From Crossaster papposus (Eukaryota; Echinodermata; Asteroidea; Velatida; Solasteridae): a stretch of 64,000 nucleotides of DNA. Location: NCBI GenBank assembly GCA_037893245.1, contig JBAIAA010000443.1, positions 558,001 to 622,000 of the forward strand, read 5' to 3'. Under the pieces are notes generated by a model. The model did not search any database and was not told the origin of the DNA. It saw nothing but the letters and a program-made list of their open reading frames with translations. This document shows positions 21,801-27,052 of the stretch, piece after piece (the first letter of the stretch is position 1; each line of letters starts with the position of its first letter). A program made the position numbers and the translations under genes.

Positions 21801-22537
21801 CCAGTCCTCATTAGCCCCAACTCCCCAATTGCCTAAACTCTAAAACTCAACATTCCAGGAACAGATACTGGATCGTGAGAGTAAAGGTTAGCCGTAACTC
21901 TAACTCAACACTCTGTCTCAAGACCCCTCTTGATATTTCCGACATCATGTCCTCATCTTCAGGCTTAGGGCAAAATTAAAAAAACTGTAAGCTCAGAAAT
22001 CTTAAGAACCTTAAGAAAACAATTGTAGCTCCTAGCTACCTGAGACGCCCGTCTCAGTATGACTCGATCGTCGTTCAGTATTCAGGAACCGTTGCTGTGT
22101 CTACAGAGGATTATGCTGGGGCTCTCCGACCGGTGAGGCAGTTTTGGAGATGATTCTTTCTTAAACTGGAAGCACATTTGTATGAACATCAGAAGGTTTA
22201 AAGTATTCCTACTTTTTGTTTCTACCTTGCTCCTACTTTTCGATTTTTTCTTTAAATTCCTGCTATTTATCCATCATTTGTTTTGAATTCCGGTATACTT
22301 TGCGTGTATACACGTCCTTCGACAGGTTAAAAAGAATAGTTGGGCATTCCTAAATGAGTGACCTTTCTTTTTAACTTTTCTTTCAGGTAATTAACATGAT
22401 GCATCTGCCTGCTATGAGCGAGCCATTCAACTGGAGCCAGATGAGCCACCCCATCACGCCGGCTTTCTTCGTTCATTCATGGGTCTAGGTCAGCTGACCA
22501 AGGCTCTGATTCACGTCAACGGTGCTGTGGCCGAACG
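3761..22537 (+). CDS. ATR: ATR-like serine/threonine-protein kinase (PIKK), central part, probably decayed copy
   Basis: Fifteen exons match the metazoan ATR protein in order: HEAT repeats, UME domain, then the start of FAT. ATR is the nuclear checkpoint kinase that works with ATRIP on RPA-coated single-stranded DNA. Diagnostic strings include GECLRELGAIDPGRLE, AYAIQELLQIYDC and ACYERAIQLEP. Most introns are GT-AG with compatible phases. Oddities: about 200 residues are missing between the exons ending 11635 and starting 13437, and about 100 between 19328 and 20610. The junctions 10699/11541 and 16755/17187 are out of phase. The exon at 13437 seems frameshifted and an in-frame TAA sits at 22392. 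The PI3K-like kinase domain is not found downstream. The family call is firm; whether this is a live gene, a pseudogene or a misassembly is open. Confidence 0.88.
3894..4271. other. Start of ATR intron: poly-C tract and unassigned sequence
   Basis: A run of about 20 C lies at 3915-3934. After it comes a short imperfect repeat of the exon end (TTCAGGTAA at 3959-3967) and unassigned DNA up to the MITE at 4272. Confidence 0.45.
4272..4637. mobile_element. Tc1/mariner-type MITE (CAGTCAAACCT termini, TA target)
   Basis: The ends are CAGTCAAACCT and its complement AGGTTTGACTG, each flanked by TA. Inner repeats of GTGGCC(A/G)C extend the inverted similarity. No transposase is encoded. It sits in an ATR intron. 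Confidence 0.7.
4638..4991. other. ATR intron before the retrotransposon
   Basis: No gene is seen. On the minus strand around 4945-4975 there is a B-box-like GGTTCTAATCC. This suggests that a tRNA-derived repeat lies at the retrotransposon boundary. Confidence 0.35.
4992..5094 (-). repeat. 3' terminal repeat (LTR) of the gypsy element
   Basis: A 103-bp direct repeat with one mismatch to 10419-10521. On the element's strand it starts TGTAACAAATGC and ends TTTGCA, preceded by the purine-rich GGAGGGTAGT. Confidence 0.7.
5095..5667 (-). other. AT-rich 3' non-coding tail of the gypsy element
   Basis: It lies between the last integrase codons and the polypurine tract. It is AT-rich with T runs; no ORF of interest is seen. 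Confidence 0.5.
5668..6150 (-). pseudogene. gypsy integrase C-terminal fragment
   Basis: It reads LSPKLRCHWKGPCTIL, the GPF/GPY-like SH3 module that follows the integrase core in Ty3/gypsy elements, then an acidic tail. It is in a different frame from the core, and the usual linker of about 30 residues is missing, so a deletion with frameshift separates them. Confidence 0.7.
6141..6785 (-). pseudogene. gypsy integrase catalytic core
   Basis: This is the DDE integrase core that inserts the cDNA. The three acidic residues are visible in LDVIGPL, HSDQGSNF and GLVERFNRTL. It is in the same frame as the upstream polyprotein but separated from it by one in-frame TAG (minus strand, 6788-6786). The catalytic residues are intact, so a single nonsense change splits the polyprotein. 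Confidence 0.85.
6786..9515 (-). CDS. gypsy pol: protease, reverse transcriptase, RNase H, integrase zinc finger
   Basis: The frame is open from 9515 to the TAG at 6788-6786, with the first Met at 9410. In order: aspartic protease LIDTGSS near the start; reverse transcriptase with FCIDYRKLND and the catalytic YLDD; RNase H with LDTDASGEGIGAVLSQ; and the integrase HHCC finger ending CEQCQARK. All key residues are present. The frame overlaps the end of gag by about 30 nt in the -1 register, which suggests that Pol is made by ribosomal frameshifting. Its natural end should be further downstream in the integrase. Confidence 0.92.
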   Translation of the reverse strand: MRASLQPGKLGPVVSGADVQPHLAKQAHPSFGHISMFVFITISGINVKMLIDTGSSETVINSQVFQLFSENIQQQLKPCDLSMISATGAQLVVNGELQVSLQLGKLKALHNVVVADIQPAGVLGMDLQSHDVVINPGRGELLINGTVLRAIKETDSSFCCRIVVDRTVTIQPGQESVISGRIAARRPLSVGMTEPTAKVIQEKGVLVARALVSVSNRFVPVRILNVQSDPITLYKNTNVALLQSVHGIPESFNSRPISLDHGTTELENTPELVDLLQRSSKELNEEQQGHLKALIKDHQAVFPKIGELGITEKVQHRIHTKDHPPIRQRVRRVPYHQQPEMNKHISDMVKQGVVSPSDSSWLSPVVLVKKKDGSTRFCIDYRKLNDVTHKDAYPLPRIDDSLDALHGAQWFSTIDLASGYWQVEVDPADRHKTAFSVGTGLYEFNVMPFGLCNAPATFERLMERILAGLHWEICLVYLDDIIVFAKTFDEHLARLGIVLARLKDAGLMLKAKKCTLFQSRVLYLGHIVSKQGIATDPAKICQVKEWPVPKNLKEVRSFLGMCFYYRRFVNNFAQIASPLHRLTQKEVGFHWSDDCERAFQQLKVTLTTSPVLAYPDFEKPFILDTDASGEGIGAVLSQDINSKEHVICYASRKLSKCKRRYSVTRKELLVVVTYIKHFRHYLYGRKFLVRTDQASLRWLMNFKEAEGQMARWLEVLSMFDFQIQHRQGLKHQNADALFRCPHDDLSNVTDKADPVERTMQGKCCGIFLVTGWDHDSVRSAERNDSSLSPIIRWLETGNRYGPPGKNVSGFSCATKSLWFQWKQLKLEDGILYRQMINGKTPEVWQLVVPSSLKKKVIQFAHDRRTAGHLGQVRTFKKMQKSFYWVGYRHTVDLWVNSCEQCQARKSSKR
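9485..10418 (-). CDS. gypsy gag (capsid and CCHC nucleocapsid), 5' incomplete
   Basis: The retrotransposon Gag packages the element's RNA. The central region (ETYDGTTDFKDWILHFN, then LRGEALKFF) resembles Ty3/gypsy capsid. A CCHC knuckle (CHKCGKRGHIQRYC) lies near the C-terminus and is preceded by a coiled-coil-like LEQRMNNLEGKAN. The frame runs into the terminal repeat without a good start Met, so the 5' end is probably lost. Confidence 0.85.
10419..10521 (-). repeat. 5' terminal repeat (LTR) of the gypsy element
   Basis: Partner of 4992-5094 with one mismatch. Its outer end abuts the polypyrimidine tract of the next ATR exon. Confidence 0.7.
10541..10699 (+). CDS. ATR: ATR exon B (HEAT region)
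   Basis: The acceptor is TATGACAG and the donor GT/GTAAGT. Spliced to exon A it reads LEFSKTMKYLIGYGE, aligned with FSGNIKHILESLD of ATR. Later comes VVTRLKAAFLAAKASGN. The branch-point region of its upstream intron has been displaced by the retrotransposon. Confidence 0.85.
10838..10920 (+). repeat. tRNA-derived SINE head
   Basis: The A-box region is TGGTGGTTGAGTGG and the B box GGGTTCGAGTCCC, separated by an expanded arm. It resembles the copy at 1508-1585. Confidence 0.55.
11284..11360 (-). repeat. tRNA-derived SINE head, minus strand
   Basis: On the minus strand it reads AACTCAGTTGGTAAAGC (A box), then GGTTCAAAGCCCC (B box), in a tRNA-like span of about 70 nt. The anticodon arm is not convincing. 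Confidence 0.55.
11541..11635 (+). CDS. ATR: ATR exon C (HEAT region)
   Basis: It reads AEGELLLVSIISLLESL then LVRAAAYVK, matching KGDLVPFALLHLLHCL of ATR. The acceptor is ATGACAG and the donor AAG/GTCAGT. Joining it to exon B as predicted gives the wrong phase, so one boundary is wrong or an indel is present. Confidence 0.75.
11636..13436. other. ATR intron where about 200 residues of exon are missing
   Basis: Vertebrate ATR has about 200 residues here that I cannot find. The stretch contains unassigned DNA, GC-rich sequence at 12790-12930, and a tail (about 13075-13140) reading GGCGTTAAACCC then ACTCACTCACTC. That tail is typical of the 3' end of a dispersed repeat. The 17-bp array follows. 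Short open frames here match nothing I know. Confidence 0.5.
13141..13385. repeat. 17-bp tandem array (CTACCAGTCGCGTGCAT)
   Basis: About 14 near-perfect copies of a 17-bp unit. The first half has GTGCAT and the second half GTACAT, so a variant spread by unequal exchange or slippage. A single related unit lies near 12797. The open frames through it result from the repeat length and lack of stops and are not evidence of coding. Confidence 0.85.
13437..13597 (+). CDS. ATR: ATR exon D (UME domain)
   Basis: It reads VFSGLAMLAS and MADFLQPRLLGILAFF, the UME domain of ATR. The last part matches ATR (VEDKKL) only in the +1 frame, so a one-base indel probably lies near the T-run at 13555-13562. The donor is CTG/GTAACA. 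Confidence 0.8.
13598..14506. other. ATR intron, unassigned
   Basis: AT-rich and without a recognisable exon or repeat boundary. The short segment expected between exons D and E (NSLMSLMKLMGPK-like) was not found. Confidence 0.4.
14507..14620 (+). CDS. ATR: ATR exon E (UME domain)
   Basis: It reads HITGVRLKIMATLKIGL, then SCRAWQCFVH, matching HVSSVRVKMMTTLRTGL of ATR. The acceptor is TACCAG and the donor CAG/GTAGGA. Its phase fits exon F. Confidence 0.85.
14621..15659. other. ATR intron with half of an intronic repeat pair
   Basis: It holds an unassigned 85-codon open frame (15071-15328). It also holds a stretch (about 15375-15565) that recurs at 16945-17115 in a later ATR intron. Confidence 0.4.
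15660..15779 (+). CDS. ATR: ATR exon F (UME domain)
   Basis: It reads LGPMISQVIVTLLCLL, then KIYNFLIVENR, matching LGSLLSHVIVALLPL and FHYLIIENR of ATR. The acceptor is TTCTCCCAG and the donor ACAG/GTGCCA. Phases are consistent on both sides. Confidence 0.9.
15780..16535. other. ATR intron, unassigned
   Basis: No gene or clear repeat is seen. A short stretch (16190-16370) is rich in imperfect internal repeats. Confidence 0.35.
16536..16755 (+). CDS. ATR: ATR exon G (HEAT region)
   Basis: It reads FHELYFMPDLAELNEV and SLDVRLHALSKLRDLLRKNQ, matching LHEIYFLPDHPELKK and NVDVRIHALTSLKETLYKNQ. The donor CAG/GTCAGA is weak, and the reading frame stays open past it for 57 codons without ATR similarity. 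Confidence 0.9.
16756..17186. other. ATR intron with second intronic repeat copy
   Basis: About 16945-17115 repeats 15375-15565 (AT-rich, then GTTTCTCGTAAACTCTTG). Confidence 0.5.
17187..17239 (+). CDS. ATR: ATR exon H, short
   Basis: It reads VMGNEIVDPTITELVSV, aligned with ATDSETVEPIISQLVTV of ATR. The donor is GTG/GTAAGT in phase 0, matching exon I. The 5' boundary (TCTGTAG) is not in phase with exon G, so a few residues may be missing. Confidence 0.7.
17240..17617. other. ATR intron, unassigned
   Basis: AT-rich; nothing recognised apart from the polypyrimidine tract before exon I. Confidence 0.35.
17618..17755 (+). CDS. ATR: ATR exon I
   Basis: It reads LLSGFRDSDTKAQSLF, then GECLRELGAIDPGRLE, nearly identical to ATR (GECLGELGAIDPGRLD). 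It is phase 0 on both sides. The acceptor is GGTATAG and the donor CAT/GTAAGT. Confidence 0.93.
17847..18499 (+). CDS. ATR: ATR exon J with five in-frame 123-bp copies of its 5' part
   Basis: The last copy (from 18345) plus its tail reads TGVDDANFAFDLISEL, then AYAIQELLQIYDCKE, matching TGVEDSSFAYGLLMEL and AYAIQELLSIYDC of ATR. The minimal exon is therefore 18345-18499, donor TC/GTAAGT. Four more copies of the exon start, each with about 33 bp of intron and a T-rich AG acceptor, lie upstream at 17853, 17976, 18099 and 18222. The period is exactly 123 bp (41 codons) and no stop occurs from 17847 onward. Any of five acceptors could be used, adding 0 to 4 blocks without a frameshift. Confidence 0.85.
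18500..19138. other. ATR intron with a SINE
   Basis: Mostly filled by the SINE copy at about 18690-19020. Confidence 0.5.
18690..19020 (+). repeat. SINE, GTGCCNTGGC-type family
   Basis: It has a tRNA-like head (GTGGTCTGGAGCATTG, then GCGGGTTTGAGTCC) and a body with CACCCAGGAGTAAATGGGTA and CTGTATACTTCTCAGGGAGC. The same body occurs at 35720-35880 (+), 24590-24690 (-) and 58690-58916 (-). Confidence 0.65.
19139..19328 (+). CDS. ATR: ATR exon K
   Basis: It reads GRQLWRRFSGHIKEILL and KDWVCAWTGYLVTK, matching GHQLWRRFPEHVREIL and AEWSASWAGYLITK of ATR. Its phase fits exon J (TC plus A). The donor is AAG/GTAACA. Confidence 0.92.
19329..20609. other. ATR intron where about 100 residues of exon are missing
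   Basis: It holds a SINE-like piece (19440-19560, TCCCTCAAAAGCGTAAGCC), A-rich sequence and a minus-strand SINE at 20160-20345. The ATR segment after GYLVTK (KHDF...IYLLPHIL in vertebrates) is not present. Confidence 0.5.
20160..20345 (-). repeat. tRNA-derived SINE, minus strand
   Basis: The minus strand reads GTGGCTTGTGCGTAG, then GGCCCCGGTTCAATACCCG (B-box-like). Its body has GGGTTTTTCTCCGGGTCC and CCGGTTTTCCTCCCTC. The type is common in marine invertebrate genomes. Confidence 0.6.
20610..20791 (+). CDS. ATR: ATR exon M (start of FAT domain)
   Basis: It reads FLEQIPQDVLARASFQCKAY and LQQQLGFLQ, matching FLDLIPQDTLAVASFRSKAY and EHLGFLQ of ATR. The acceptor is TTGCCTTCAG and the donor CAG/GTAACA. 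Confidence 0.93.
20792..21433. other. ATR intron, unassigned
   Basis: It contains a 71-codon open frame (21032-21247) with no recognisable similarity. No repeat boundary is clear. Confidence 0.35.
21434..21539 (+). CDS. ATR: ATR exon N (FAT domain)
   Basis: It reads KLYIALDEPDGVLGVSAIRQ, then HEQILDHESR, matching KLYAAMHEPDGVAGVSAIRK of ATR. The donor is GAG/GTAAGA, phase 1. Confidence 0.93.
21515..21890 (+). repeat. Degenerate tandem duplication of the exon N 3' end and donor
   Basis: The exon end (AACAGATACTGGATCATGAG) and the intron start (GTCATGACCCCAAT...CCAACT) recur four or so times to about 21890. Spacing is irregular, about 50-110 bp. Confidence 0.7.
22387..22537 (+). CDS. ATR: ATR exon O (FAT domain) with in-frame TAA
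   Basis: It reads DASACYERAIQLEP and LGQLTKALIHVNGAVAER, matching DATACYDRAIQLEP and LGQLSTVITQVNGVHANR of ATR. Only the acceptor CTTTCAG at 22386 is near, and in phase it gives G-N-stop-H-D-A, so a TAA (22392-22394) replaces a conserved Leu. The donor is CG/GTAGGT. No later ATR exon follows in the window. Confidence 0.9.
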
Positions 22538-22585
22538 GTAGGTTGATAGCTGGACTAAATTCAAATTTGGGGAACCGCCAACATA

Positions 22586-22662
22586 GGGCTGGATAGTTCA
22601 GTTGCTTGAGCATCAGAATGGCAATCTGGAGGTCACAGGTTCAAGCCCCACTCTAGTCCATT
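22586..22662 (+). repeat. tRNA-Ala-like sequence (SINE head or pseudogene)
   Basis: The cloverleaf is nearly complete. A 7-bp acceptor stem of GGGCTGG with CTAGTCC includes wobbles, then come D-arm AGTTCAGTTG, anticodon stem CAGA/TCTG with loop ATGGCAA (GGC), and T-arm GGTTCAAGCC. The weak T stem makes a functional gene unlikely. Confidence 0.45.
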
Positions 22663-22840
22663 TCTTTGTTCAAATGTGAGAAATGTATTATAATGTACCT
22701 AGTCAATTTCATATTCTAAATAGATTTCGTTGTCAAACCCTAACGCCCCAAGGTTCGTGCCAAATCGTATTAATTTTGGAGGATTAAGGACTGTTGGGGT
22801 TAATCACTGTGCTATGTACTGGAAGTAACACTAGTGACTA

Positions 22841-24482
22841 GTGTTATGCAAAACAGACCCGAAAACGACCCGACTTGAAACTGACTTTGGGTCAGGTCGG
22901 GTAAGTTTTTCCATCATTTAAAGGAAACATGTAATAAGTTTTTTTTTTGCTTAAATCAAAAAAGTATCATATTGACAACAACATTATGTGTGAGGTTGTG
23001 TTTTTTTTCTGTGATAAATGGGAGAAAATAATTTTTGAAAATGTTTAGTCATACCACTCCGCCCCTCAAAGGGAAGCCTCATTAACATAACACTTCGCGT
23101 GGGGTATGACAAAAATCGAGGCAGAGAATTGCCTCGCTGCGGGGGTGCGCTACCCGGGCCTGGCTTGCATTATGCGCGCATTGCATGCAACAAGTCTTTG
23201 TCTACGAGTTTACCATGCCGGTTTTTTATTCTAAATCAGGGTCATGCCGACTAGATGTGTAGCTGCTGGGTGTAGCAAAACTACCAAGGATAGAGTAAGC
23301 CTTCATTTGTTTCCGGCTGATCCTAAATATCGGAGGATTTGGACAGCCAAAGTAAAGCTTACCAGAGCGAAGTGGTCCCGCCGGGCCTAGTGATTTTTCG
23401 GCCCGATCTGCAGCGACCATTTTGAGCGGTCGTGCTTCGACACTGGTCTGTACAGCAACTTTGGCATGCCCTTAAAAAACATGCTGAAGTCAGATGCTGT
23501 CCCAATGATATTACAATCAGACGATCTCTGTACTGTTTTCGTCAGATTCACTAAAAACCGACGAAGAACTTTCACGATCGTCCATGTTTAGTCCGCGCCG
23601 ATTACTGTACATATATGTACATGTACTTTGTACGGTATCCTTTGCTTTGGACAGCGTGCGTGTGGGTGATCGCGTTTACATGTACATGTATACGTACGTG
23701 TGCACAAGGCGTACGGGATTCGTACACTCTTGTACTCACAACAATGTGTGCGTACGTGGCCACGCGAACCCGTCTCGTACCTAGACGTCGCGTACCGACT
23801 ATCGATAATTTGTCCGGGTTCTGACTCGATTTACGTCACTCATTTTGAGTGGCCGCGAAATTTAAAAAGGGGGGGTCAATTTCTGGACGGCAAATTACCA
23901 CACTAAACGTACACTAGAACCAATTTTGCTTTTTATTCACATTTTATACACATAAATCTATTGATTTAAAACAAAAAATGCGTAATGAAGATGTTAGACT
24001 ACATGTTTCCTTTAAGTCGTTTCGGTTTTGCGTTTGTGATTTTTGGGTCAGTCGGGTCGGGTCGCGGGTCGATTAAAGCTATATTGTGAAGGGAAAAAAA
24101 ATGAAAAATTTAATAAATTTAAAACAACCGAAACAGGGAATTTACTTGGTGTATTAACTTTTTTAACAGCTTCAGGATACAGCCAAATAAAAAAGAACTG
24201 TAGACCGGAAACTCGTGCGCAAAAAGATACATTGTAATATTTTACATACCACGGGATAGTAAGTTAAACAGGAGGACTTTGCTTAATTCAATGATATTCA
24301 TACGATACTGGTATAAGTTGAGGCACCAAACGGACACAATTTGTGTTGGGCGGTGTTTTTTTTCTCTGAATTTTTGTCGAGTTGGGTTGGAGAGTTCAGA
24401 TTGGTTTCAGTTCGGATTCGGTTTATATTATTTATGTCTTGGGTCAGTTTGGCGTAGTCAACCCAATCTGATGCACATTATT
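22841..24482. mobile_element. hAT/P-like element carrying a THAP domain
   Basis: An 11-bp direct repeat, ACTAGTGACTA, lies at 22830-22840 and 24483-24493, fitting an 8-bp target duplication with shared edges. The ends (TAGTGTTATGCA and, complemented, TAATAATGTGCA) are weakly similar. Inside, GACCCGA-rich stretches near both ends are inverted, and a THAP-domain frame starts at 23244. Confidence 0.5.
23244..23591 (+). pseudogene. THAP-domain (C2CH zinc finger) protein fragment
   Basis: It starts MPTRCVAAGCSKTTKD and continues VSLHLFPADPKYRRIW. It ends with ICSDHF and LKSDAVPMIL, the standard THAP layout (C-x4-C, late C-x2-H, closing AVPxIx motif). THAP domains bind DNA in P-element-like transposases and in host regulators. 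Two stops (TAG TGA at 23388-23393) sit in the middle. The neighbouring frame there reads GPSDFS, so two compensating indels are likely. No catalytic domain is visible. Confidence 0.75.
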
Positions 24483-24589
24483 ACTAGTGACTATTGGTAG
24501 TAGCAGCTGCTTCCATTGTGGGTGGATGTGTAGTTTCAAGCCCTAGCTAAGTATAAACTTGGACTCAGCCTTAAGTTTGTGGCCTGAGG

Positions 24590-24690
24590 CGCTACATCAT
24601 TATTATCCTGCTCATTGGGCCAATTAAACATTCCAAATACAAGCTCCCTGGGGAGTATACATGTACAGCTAAATGCTGCCATTTCAGCAC
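24590..24690 (-). repeat. SINE fragment, minus strand
   Basis: It contains GCTCCCTGGGGAGTATACA, the 3' body of the SINE family seen at 18690. Confidence 0.55.
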
Positions 24691-25023
24691 AAAGAGGCGA
24701 GGTGGCGGAGGGTCAATGCCAGCTTCAATCCTGGTTCCATGGGGTGTCTCATCATGAAGGTGTATTTCTTGGTGAGTCTTCCTCCCACTCTCTCTAGCAG
24801 TTCATCATACATGGCAGGGCGCATGCGCATGAAGTTGGTGAAGAGTACGTCTTGTGTCCTTTTTTCGGAGCTCCACCATCAGTTGATCATAGACCCCAAA
24901 CTGATGTCTTCTTTCTATCCATGGCCGGACCCAGGAGATTTTTCGGCGCGCTCTTCTTCTTATTCTTCTCTCTCTTCTTTGACGAAGGAGATGGAGCTGC
25001 AGGTTCATGATGTCAGCAATCAT
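24684..25023 (-). pseudogene. PIF/Harbinger (HARBI1-like) transposase N-terminal fragment
   Basis: The minus strand reads RRARRKISWVRPWIERR and VYDQLMVELRK. After a frameshift it continues FTNFMRMRPAMYDELLERVG and HPMEPGLKLALTLRHLAS. This is the conserved leader of Harbinger transposases (WVRPW...LLxxVxPxL...LAxTLRxLA). The DDE catalytic part is absent. Confidence 0.78.
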
Positions 25024-25049
25024 GTGTTCTCGCCGGTGCCGGCCTGGAT

Positions 25050-26850
25050 CTGTTAGGTCTGTTCACACTGGAGTGTAGAGGAGCCATCATATTTATACCA
25101 AATCTCGAGTGTATGCTATCTGTACGTTTCTTAAAAGTTACAAATAAGTACATTGCGCTGCCCGGTCGCAGGACCAACGGTACTAATTCGTGCAATACGT
25201 CGGCATTCGCTATGCGTGCGTTGTATCTGCGCTGACGGGGTGCGTGCCGCGAGGTCAGCGTATTACCGCGTATGAACCGCTTTTCCCTCACGAACACATA
25301 GCGTATTTGTACCGCGCTCGACCGATGCGCTGCGTATTTATAACATGCCCAAAACTATCCGGCGTACTGGGCCGTACATAATACTTACACAAAACGATTG
25401 AGATGCATATTGTGCGTATGAAAGGAAAGAGGATACGCAAAAGTGTGACAGGGCTTTTAAGGCCGAGATTTATTTCATTTTTTAGCAGTTGTATTGGCGA
25501 CTGATGTGATTAATTGGCGTGTCGCTGGCAATACAAACGACACAATGGATTTTCCCCATATGTCTGCCTTTAACGATCATGGTCGTCAACACACACGGCT
25601 TTTTATCAGAAATCGTTCATATAATTTAAGGATAACAACAAAAGTGCAAGTCAACTGTTTCCTTTGTATGTATTGTTTATCAATTCTGACATTTTTAGAG
25701 GGAACTCGGTGAATGTACGCCAGTATTTTGAAATAAGGAAAAATCAAAACAAGGTCTATGGTAACTCGATATTGGTTTCTCAAAATATATTCAATTTACA
25801 TTACAGCCAAATTTCCTCAGATTACAAATGACCAGATGTAAATTTACATGGAAGAACAATTATCGACAATACCAATTACATGTACTTATATTATAGCCAA
25901 ATGTATAAAAGCTGAATTTTCGTTGACTGTCAACAAGTTATTTGTGGCACTTCACATGTGATCTGTGAGCACATTATAAAAAAGCTAAAATTGCCTAAGC
26001 AGCTGCTAAATCAATCTCCTATAATTTGTGTACACAGCAAGTGCAGAAAAAAAAAGCTTAAACTAACTAAAAAAACAACAATGTTAACAATAGTCAAAGT
26101 TGAACCACAGCTCTCCTCTCTACTACGCTATTGGCGAGTTCGTTGAGGAAGCCGTTCTTTAATGTATACGAGTTGCCATTGCTATTTTTCATCAATATAC
26201 ATTCAGGCACCACCCAGCTCCTGAAAAAAAATGTGGCGAACCGCTACACCGGTTTAGTATCAAGTGTCTTCCGAGATTTTACATGCCTGATAATTTGGAA
26301 ACAGAAGTTGAATCAAACTGAAACTGAGGAAATCAGCCTAAAAGAAGAAATGTCAACATACTTGATAATATTCTGCTAAAGATACAAGCACGTAATTAAG
26401 GCAAACAGTTGAATAGATTGTACGAAGCTACACTTATTAAAAACAAATGGAAGATTGTCATCTTATTTGCATAAACTATAATGGTGTTTTAAGAATTAGT
26501 TTTAGTTGGAGAATAGACTCGGAACTTGTAGATTTGTCCATTCTTGGCACAAATGTACCGTCCCTTGTCTGTTCTCCTTAACCCTTGTTCTATGTTCACT
26601 GCAGGTCAGTGGTACATGCCAATGTTAAATTCGGTACCGCCTGATGTGTGCATATACACACAAGCTTTTTTGAGGGGGGGCACAAGAAGCTGGATACACT
26701 ACAAGAAAGGCCACTTCAAAAATCGATCTGGAACAAAATACACCCACAAACACTTATCTAGAAACCCCCAAGTCTAATCAATGTACAATGGCATAATTTA
26801 ATTAGCTAGTTTCATTTTTATGAGTGCTAAAATATGAAATGCCTATAAAA
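25050..26850. other. Between Harbinger fragment and P450: unassigned, possible MITE
   Basis: 25060-25460 may be a MITE (near-inverted CTGTTCACACT and AGTGTGACAGGG ends, CGTATT-rich interior). The rest is AT-rich with no gene seen. Confidence 0.35.
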
Positions 26851-26851
26851 T

Positions 26852-26857
26852 GTTTAT
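26852..26857 (-). terminator. Candidate polyadenylation signal AATAAA of the P450 gene
   Basis: AATAAA on the minus strand, about 118 nt downstream of the P450 stop codon. Confidence 0.4.
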
Positions 26858-26974
26858 TCAAATACGGTTGGTGACCTTGGGAATTACACATACATGTATG
26901 TGTGATCATGTAAGAACTCCAACTGTCCAAAATAATCATCCATTGTTGAGAGTATAGCCTTCTTGGTAAGGCCC

Positions 26975-27052
26975 TTAGGATCGAGGAACAGCCGACAGCT
27001 TGAAACCGTTGGGTGGAGTCAGGAATCCAAACTTGCCGAGAACTGGAGGAAT
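26975..27052 (-). CDS. P450 exon 12 (C-terminus and stop)
   Basis: It reads IPPVLGKFGFLTPPNGFKLS, then AVPRS and stop (TAA), matching the last strand of CYP3A proteins (IPLKL...LL.P..P..LK...R). The acceptor is ATTAG, phase 0. Confidence 0.85.
   Translation of the reverse strand: MPPVLGKFGFLTPPNGFKLSAVPRS

Noticed and set aside
22586-22662. Functional tRNA-Ala gene
   Set aside because: The T stem pairs poorly, no terminator T-run follows closely, and similar tRNA-like heads occur as SINEs in the window.
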